From an uncultured Lachnospiraceae bacterium (GTDB lineage: Bacteria; Bacillota; Clostridia; Lachnospirales; Lachnospiraceae): a DNA stretch of 10,728 nt. The stretch is from positions 1 to 10,728 of the forward strand of contig CACZNY010000011.1 in NCBI GenBank assembly GCA_902782655.1. Direction: 5' to 3'. The position numbers were made by a program, and so were the translations under genes. The notes under the pieces were generated by a model. The model ran no database searches, had not been told where the DNA came from, and worked only from the letters and a program-made list of their open reading frames with translations. Below are positions 6,755-10,728 of the stretch, piece after piece. Numbering within the stretch: position 1 is the stretch's first letter; each line of letters starts with the position of its first letter.

Positions 6755-8260
6755 TTAATTCACTCCCTTCGTAGCAGGATTAAATGCATCTCTTAAACCG
6801 TTGCCCAAAAGGTTGAAGCTTATCATGAGAAGCCCTATGAAGATGCTGGGCCAGAGTATGGTGTGCGGCGACGTCATGACAAGAGCGCTGCCCTGTGACA
6901 AAAGGGTTCCGAGGGTAGTCCCGGAAAAAGAAGAAAGATCCACGATACCAAGATATGAAAGTGCCGTTTCGGAGCTGATTATCCCGGGTATCAAAAGGGC
7001 GCAGCTCGTGATTATGGTCCCTGCCGCATTGGGCAGGATGTGCCTGTACATGAGCCTTGCGTCAGAGGCTCCCAGGGTCTGGGATGCCATCACAAACTCC
7101 ATCCCCCTGAATCTGTAAAACTGTGTCCTTGTCAGTGAAGCTATGGTGACCCAGCCCGTCAGCACGAAAGCAAAGAGGAAGGAGCCCACAACTCCCACCT
7201 TCGCTGCCAGATGCATCTGAAAAAGGGTCGCAACTACGATAAAGGGCACTCCTGAAAGTATCTCAAGTATCCTGTCCAGTATCAGATCAACTGCCCCGCC
7301 GTAATACCCCTGCACGGAGCCGTAAACAGTTCCTATGAAAAGATTGATGGCAGCTACCAGCACTGCAAACATAAGGGAAAACCTTCCGCCCACTCCTATG
7401 GCACCGAAGAGATCGGTGCCCATGGAGGTGGTTCCCATGATATAGAAGGGCTCATGTCCCATGATGTAACGGTAATAGTTGTAATAGCAGACCCTGCACT
7501 GCACAGCGCCTGATTTTTTGACACTGTATATATAGCTTCCGTCATCCGACGGGATCCTTATGGAATCATAGGGCGCCCCCTCTTCATCCTTTTCCGTTGC
7601 ATAGACCGGAATGAAGCTTCCGTCCTTATCCAGCACAGCCCTTCCGTTCGGATCCACCTTGTACCAGAGATTCGGATTATTCCTTATATCCTCTATATCA
7701 CGGGGATGCACATAGGGGTAGATCACCTGAATGCCCGTCTCCTTCTGCCATTGCTGTATCCTGTCAAACTCATCAAAAGAAAACACCCTGTAGACGATAC
7801 CCAGAGCATAATAGGCATTTACCTTTATGTCAGTGGTATGCCTGACCACATCCTTTCCGCGGTATCTGCCCTTCTGTTCGTTTTCATCAAGCACCCTGAT
7901 GAAGGGATCCATGCCTGTCTCCTCGGCTATGCCCCTGAAAAAGGTCATGGATATCTCATTCTGGGAATCATATACCCTTCCTCCGTCAAGTATGCCGGAA
8001 TGCGCAAAAGCAGGTACAAAGGGAGGATACCCTGTATAGATATTGTCCTTGTCCGTGATCTTATAGGGGGATATGACAGGCGACACCAGAACGAAGATCA
8101 CAAGGAAGAGCAGGATCCAGGCAGCCGCTACCGAGGATCTGTTTTTTGTGAATCTGAGCATCGCATCGGCAAGATAGCTCCTCGGCTTAGTCTTTAACAC
8201 CTCATCGCTTATCCTGTCCCTATGCTCCGCAAATACAAGTTTTTCCTTTGGTATATCCAT
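6755..8260 (-). CDS. oppC: Oligopeptide ABC importer permease OppC with large extracytoplasmic domain
   Basis: One of the two membrane channel subunits. It has 501 residues against about 300 for ordinary OppC. Residues 1-40 are the cytoplasmic N-terminus, including the R-F-x-K-N-R-S-S-V-A motif that precedes helix 1 in OppC/DppC. Helix 1 spans about 43-63. Residues about 70-270 form a soluble insertion. The core resumes at G-T-T-S-M-G-T-D-L-F (276-285), the family's G-T-D-x-x-G-R-D equivalent, followed by about five helices (about 294-315, 337-352, 358-377, 412-432, 465-485). The EAA loop that docks the ATPase is at about 388-411 and ends H-I-L-P-N, with M-A-S in place of E-A-A. By topology the insertion lies outside the membrane, near the binding protein. 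It contains a C-R-V-C pair (255, 258). ATG 8260 lies 2 nt after the oppB stop, and its AAAGGA site is inside the last codons of oppB, so translation is coupled. Confidence 0.92.
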   Translation of the reverse strand: MDIPKEKLVFAEHRDRISDEVLKTKPRSYLADAMLRFTKNRSSVAAAWILLFLVIFVLVSPVISPYKITDKDNIYTGYPPFVPAFAHSGILDGGRVYDSQNEISMTFFRGIAEETGMDPFIRVLDENEQKGRYRGKDVVRHTTDIKVNAYYALGIVYRVFSFDEFDRIQQWQKETGIQVIYPYVHPRDIEDIRNNPNLWYKVDPNGRAVLDKDGSFIPVYATEKDEEGAPYDSIRIPSDDGSYIYSVKKSGAVQCRVCYYNYYRYIMGHEPFYIMGTTSMGTDLFGAIGVGGRFSLMFAVLVAAINLFIGTVYGSVQGYYGGAVDLILDRILEILSGVPFIVVATLFQMHLAAKVGVVGSFLFAFVLTGWVTIASLTRTQFYRFRGMEFVMASQTLGASDARLMYRHILPNAAGTIITSCALLIPGIISSETALSYLGIVDLSSFSGTTLGTLLSQGSALVMTSPHTILWPSIFIGLLMISFNLLGNGLRDAFNPATKGVN

Positions 8261-8262
8261 CT

Positions 8263-9216
8263 TTATCCTTTCTCTCCCATTCTTATGCGGGGATCCAGAA
8301 AGCCGTAGCTCAGATCCACAACAAGCCCTCCCATGAGGCCTACGGCAGTATAAAAAGCCGTGGAGAGCATGAATATATTGTAGTCAGGTCCGTTTATCGC
8401 ATTCAGCGTAAGAGAACCTACGCCGGGGATCGCAAATATCTTTTCTATGACAAAGGAGCCGCTCAATATCCCGAGAAACTCTCCAAAGATGCCCGGCACT
8501 ATTACCACCATGCAGTTTCTTAAGGCATGCCTTATGGTGGCCTGGGTCTTTGAAAGCCCCTTCGCTCTTGCAAGAAGCATGAAATCACCGGTGAGCACCT
8601 CTGAAAGCTCTGCTCTTGTAGTCCTTGTGAAGGAGGCTATGACTCCTAAGGACAGTGCTATCACAGCCGGCGCCATGCTGCGCAGCATTTCAGGCGAAAA
8701 CCAGTCCGTGCCTGTCTTCATTACAAGGGGAAAGAGCTTCAGCTTATAGCAGAAAATGTACTGTATCACGAAAGCATAGACAAAGCCCGGAACCGAGATC
8801 ACCATTATGGTAAGGGTGGAGATAAGATAGTCGATCCAGGTATTTTTCCTTACAGCCGCAAAGATCCCGAGCCCTATGCCTATGGGTATGGACAGGATTA
8901 TTGAATAAAGGTTTACTACTATGGTAGCCGGAAGCTTCTGGGCAAAAACCTCCCATACCTCCTGACCGAAATAAAGCTTATCGGAGAGTCCCCAGTCAAA
9001 AGCCGTGACCAGCCCCTTAAGAAATATCCCAAACTGCACAAGATAGGGCTTGTCATAGCCCATAGCCTGCCGGCGCATCTCGAGCACCCTGGTATGAGGA
9101 TCCCCGGGAGGGAGCTGTGGCAGAGGCAGCATCCTTATCAGCACAAAGCACATGAGCAGGATGATAAAAAACACAAGCAGCATATACAGTATTCTTTTTA
9201 TCGCATATTTAACCAT
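8263..9216 (-). CDS. oppB: Oligopeptide ABC importer permease OppB
   Basis: First channel subunit, 317 residues, normal length. It opens with the typical M-x-K-Y-A-I-K-R-I-L-Y start and a first helix at about 8-28, then an extracytoplasmic segment with P-P-G-D-P and the Y-D-K-P-Y-L-V-Q-F block common to OppB/DppB. Further helices are seen at about 98-121, 132-157, 181-196, 234-255 and 282-304. The EAA-type loop is at about 215-240 (A-R-A-K-G-L-S, then H-A-L-R-N), which contacts an ATPase subunit. The protein ends in the usual L-D-P-R-I-R motif. ATG 9216 is 18 nt after the oppA stop with AGAGGAAAG upstream. It pairs with the enlarged OppC but itself shows no insertion. Confidence 0.93.
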   Translation of the reverse strand: MVKYAIKRILYMLLVFFIILLMCFVLIRMLPLPQLPPGDPHTRVLEMRRQAMGYDKPYLVQFGIFLKGLVTAFDWGLSDKLYFGQEVWEVFAQKLPATIVVNLYSIILSIPIGIGLGIFAAVRKNTWIDYLISTLTIMVISVPGFVYAFVIQYIFCYKLKLFPLVMKTGTDWFSPEMLRSMAPAVIALSLGVIASFTRTTRAELSEVLTGDFMLLARAKGLSKTQATIRHALRNCMVVIVPGIFGEFLGILSGSFVIEKIFAIPGVGSLTLNAINGPDYNIFMLSTAFYTAVGLMGGLVVDLSYGFLDPRIRMGEKG

Positions 9217-9234
9217 AGTTCTTTCCTCTTCCGC

Positions 9235-10728
9235 TTAATACTTAAGCTCCCCTCCAAGGTCCTTCACATGCGCCCTCCACTCTTTCTCATCGTAATTGTA
9301 GCGCAGATACGGCAGCCCGCCGAAGGTCATTACCGGATTGTAAATGTCTGTCGGATAGTATACCTGCTGTGATAACAAGGCCATGGTATTTGGTGCCATA
9401 ACCGGTATATAATCGTTTGAAGCAAGTATATTTTTTTCAAGTCCGGCCAGTATCTCAAGCCTTGTCTTAACATCCGCCTGTCCCTCACCGAAATTATATG
9501 ACCTGCCGTCCTGTATGACCTCGTTGCCGTTTAAGGCATCGCTCCACTGCAAAAGGTTCAGTCTTATCCTTTCACCGCCTGTTTCAAGCTCCATATACTC
9601 CTTCGTACTGTCAAACCAGTTGACATCAATGGCATACTCCGGATAAGTATAGACTACTATTGTACCGAAGGGATCCAATGCTCCCCCGACCCAGTTCAAT
9701 ATACAGACGTCAGTCAGACCGTTAATGAACTGGTTCGCCCATTCATTTCCCAGGGGAGCAGATTTTTCAATCCTTATCCTGTTCTCAAATCCGGTTCCCT
9801 CAGCTGTTCTTAAAATGATCTCGTTCAGATACTCTATCTGGCGGGTGAAGACGTCGCTCTCAGCCGATAATGAAAATGTAAGTGTCACTGTCTGATCGCT
9901 TATGCCGTCCTTATCCCTGTCCGTGATATACCCCTTATCCAACGCCTCCAGATAAGCCTGCTGATAGTATCCGGCTGCCGCCTTCTGGTCATATCCGGTA
10001 ATTGATTCTTCTGCAGCTACAAGACTCGGATATTCTGCGGGATCTACGGAATAAAAGCTGCAGAGCGTCTCCTTGGCTTCATCTGTATCCCTGTAATATA
10101 AGAGATCATCGGTATCATAAATAACAGCTTTCGGGTAAAGTCCATATCCCCCGGATGAGCCGGGAAAAAGAGTGTCGGCAAAAAGCTCCCTGTCTATCGA
10201 AAGTGAAAAGGCTTTTCTGAAAGCCGGGATGAGCTGGGTCTCGATATCCTTTGCGGATCTGTCAAAATCAGGACTCTCCTCTCTCTTCTTTATCACATCC
10301 TCATACCCGTTCAATAAAATGAAAAAAGTGCCTGATCCCGGATAGGAATGGCAGAATTCAGAATTCCGGTACTGGTTAAAATCATCACTCGTAAGAGGAT
10401 AATTCATGAGCTCTCCGGCAAAGAACATCCTCTTTGCGGTAGCATTCTCCGCCACCACCTGACAGTCTATCTCTGTAGTCTGATACATATCGTATGTTTT
10501 GCCGTCAAGCGGATCCACATATTTATGATTCCCGTCCTTATAACCGAACCAGTTTTCGTTTCTTACAAAATGTATGGATTTATCTGTCTGATAGCTGCTT
10601 ATCTTATACGGGCCATAGGAAGGCGAGTTTGAAGCCTTCGTACAATAGGATGATGACCATACCGACCCCGAGGCAGTCCCGGTCTCCTTAAGGCATTCAT
10701 CATAAAGATCAGGTTTTACAAGAAAATA
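9235..10728 (-). CDS. oppA: Oligopeptide-binding protein OppA (SBP family 5), N-terminus missing
   Basis: The frame is open from the right edge to TAA at 9235, leaving 497 C-terminal residues; an internal Met at 10518 is not the start, since family sequence continues upstream of it. The segment S-Y-G-P-Y-K-I-S-S-Y (encoded near 10590-10620) and N-E-N-W-F-G are the family-5 G-P-Y-x-[LI] and N-x-x-[YW] landmarks, usually near residue 200 or later, so roughly the first third and the signal/lipobox are off the window. R-K-A-F-S-L-S-I-D-R-E is the typical A-F-x-x-A-I-D-R-x helix. A D-x-D-x-D-G-x-x-D loop (encoded at 9895-9921) looks like a calcium site. Later landmarks are P-L-G-N-E-W, W-V-G-G-A-L-D-P and a C-terminal N-Y-D-E-K-E-W. 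The total would be near 700 residues, longer than the classical 540. By family it is an extracytoplasmic lipoprotein that delivers peptides to OppBC. First visible gene of the operon; its promoter is off the window. Confidence 0.9.
   Translation of the reverse strand, partial: YFLVKPDLYDECLKETGTASGSVWSSSYCTKASNSPSYGPYKISSYQTDKSIHFVRNENWFGYKDGNHKYVDPLDGKTYDMYQTTEIDCQVVAENATAKRMFFAGELMNYPLTSDDFNQYRNSEFCHSYPGSGTFFILLNGYEDVIKKREESPDFDRSAKDIETQLIPAFRKAFSLSIDRELFADTLFPGSSGGYGLYPKAVIYDTDDLLYYRDTDEAKETLCSFYSVDPAEYPSLVAAEESITGYDQKAAAGYYQQAYLEALDKGYITDRDKDGISDQTVTLTFSLSAESDVFTRQIEYLNEIILRTAEGTGFENRIRIEKSAPLGNEWANQFINGLTDVCILNWVGGALDPFGTIVVYTYPEYAIDVNWFDSTKEYMELETGGERIRLNLLQWSDALNGNEVIQDGRSYNFGEGQADVKTRLEILAGLEKNILASNDYIPVMAPNTMALLSQQVYYPTDIYNPVMTFGGLPYLRYNYDEKEWRAHVKDLGGELKY
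9895..9921 (-). other. Putative calcium-binding loop in OppA (DxDxDGxxD)
   Basis: The nine residues D-R-D-K-D-G-I-S-D match the spacing of acidic ligands in EF-hand and dockerin-type calcium loops. They sit between a helix-like stretch (Q-Q-A-Y-L-E-A-L-D-K-G) and a beta strand (T-V-T-L-T-F), a position that would allow a metal to pin a surface loop. The motif is seen; metal binding is inferred. Confidence 0.5.

Noticed and set aside
7706..8197. A 163-codon plus-strand frame opposite oppC
   Set aside because: It mirrors the OppC insertion region; it has no ribosome binding site I can see and no family pattern. The minus-strand frame runs through into clear permease motifs.
9235..10518. OppA starting at the Met encoded at 10518
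   Set aside because: The same frame continues to the right edge and encodes conserved family-5 binding-protein landmarks (G-P-Y-K-I, N-E-N-W) upstream of that Met, so it is internal.

Overview
The window reads as a chromosomal segment of a Gram-positive anaerobe of the Clostridia, most likely Lachnospiraceae. The basis is mid-range base composition, strong AGGAGG-type ribosome binding sites, secreted proteins with acidic linkers and Ig-like beta domains, and an SH3b/NlpC-P60 protein of the type common in that family. The family-level placement is inference from protein style, not from a marker gene. All genes lie on the minus strand, so transcription runs from the right edge to the left.

Right to middle (10728 to 3901): an oligopeptide-type ABC importer in the order oppA (start lost off the right edge), oppB, oppC, oppD, oppF. 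The genes are close-packed: gaps of 18, 2, 4 and 96 nt. Two subunits are much larger than the classical ones. OppC has about 200 extra residues outside the membrane after its first helix. OppD has about 240 extra charged residues inside its ATPase helical subdomain. Both keep all the motifs of a working subunit.

Middle to left (3914 to 1268): a small DUF3899-like membrane protein whose start overlaps the end of oppF by 14 nt, then 25 nt later a 745-residue secreted NlpC/P60 cysteine peptidase with an SH3b domain and C-terminal beta domains. This gives one apparent operon of seven genes ending at a terminator at 1223-1248. The natural reading is a system that cuts wall peptide outside the cell and imports the peptide fragments, comparable in logic to Bacillus ykfC/ykfD and opp/dpp loci. 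The substrate is inferred.

Left (1096 to 1): after the terminator, a clear sigma-A-type promoter (TTGATT, 17 nt, TATACT) and a strong ribosome binding site start a separate gene for a secreted repeat protein, which runs off the left edge. No RNA genes, insertion sequences, CRISPR arrays or attachment sites were seen. The only gene-free stretch of any size is the 171-nt gap at 1097-1267.
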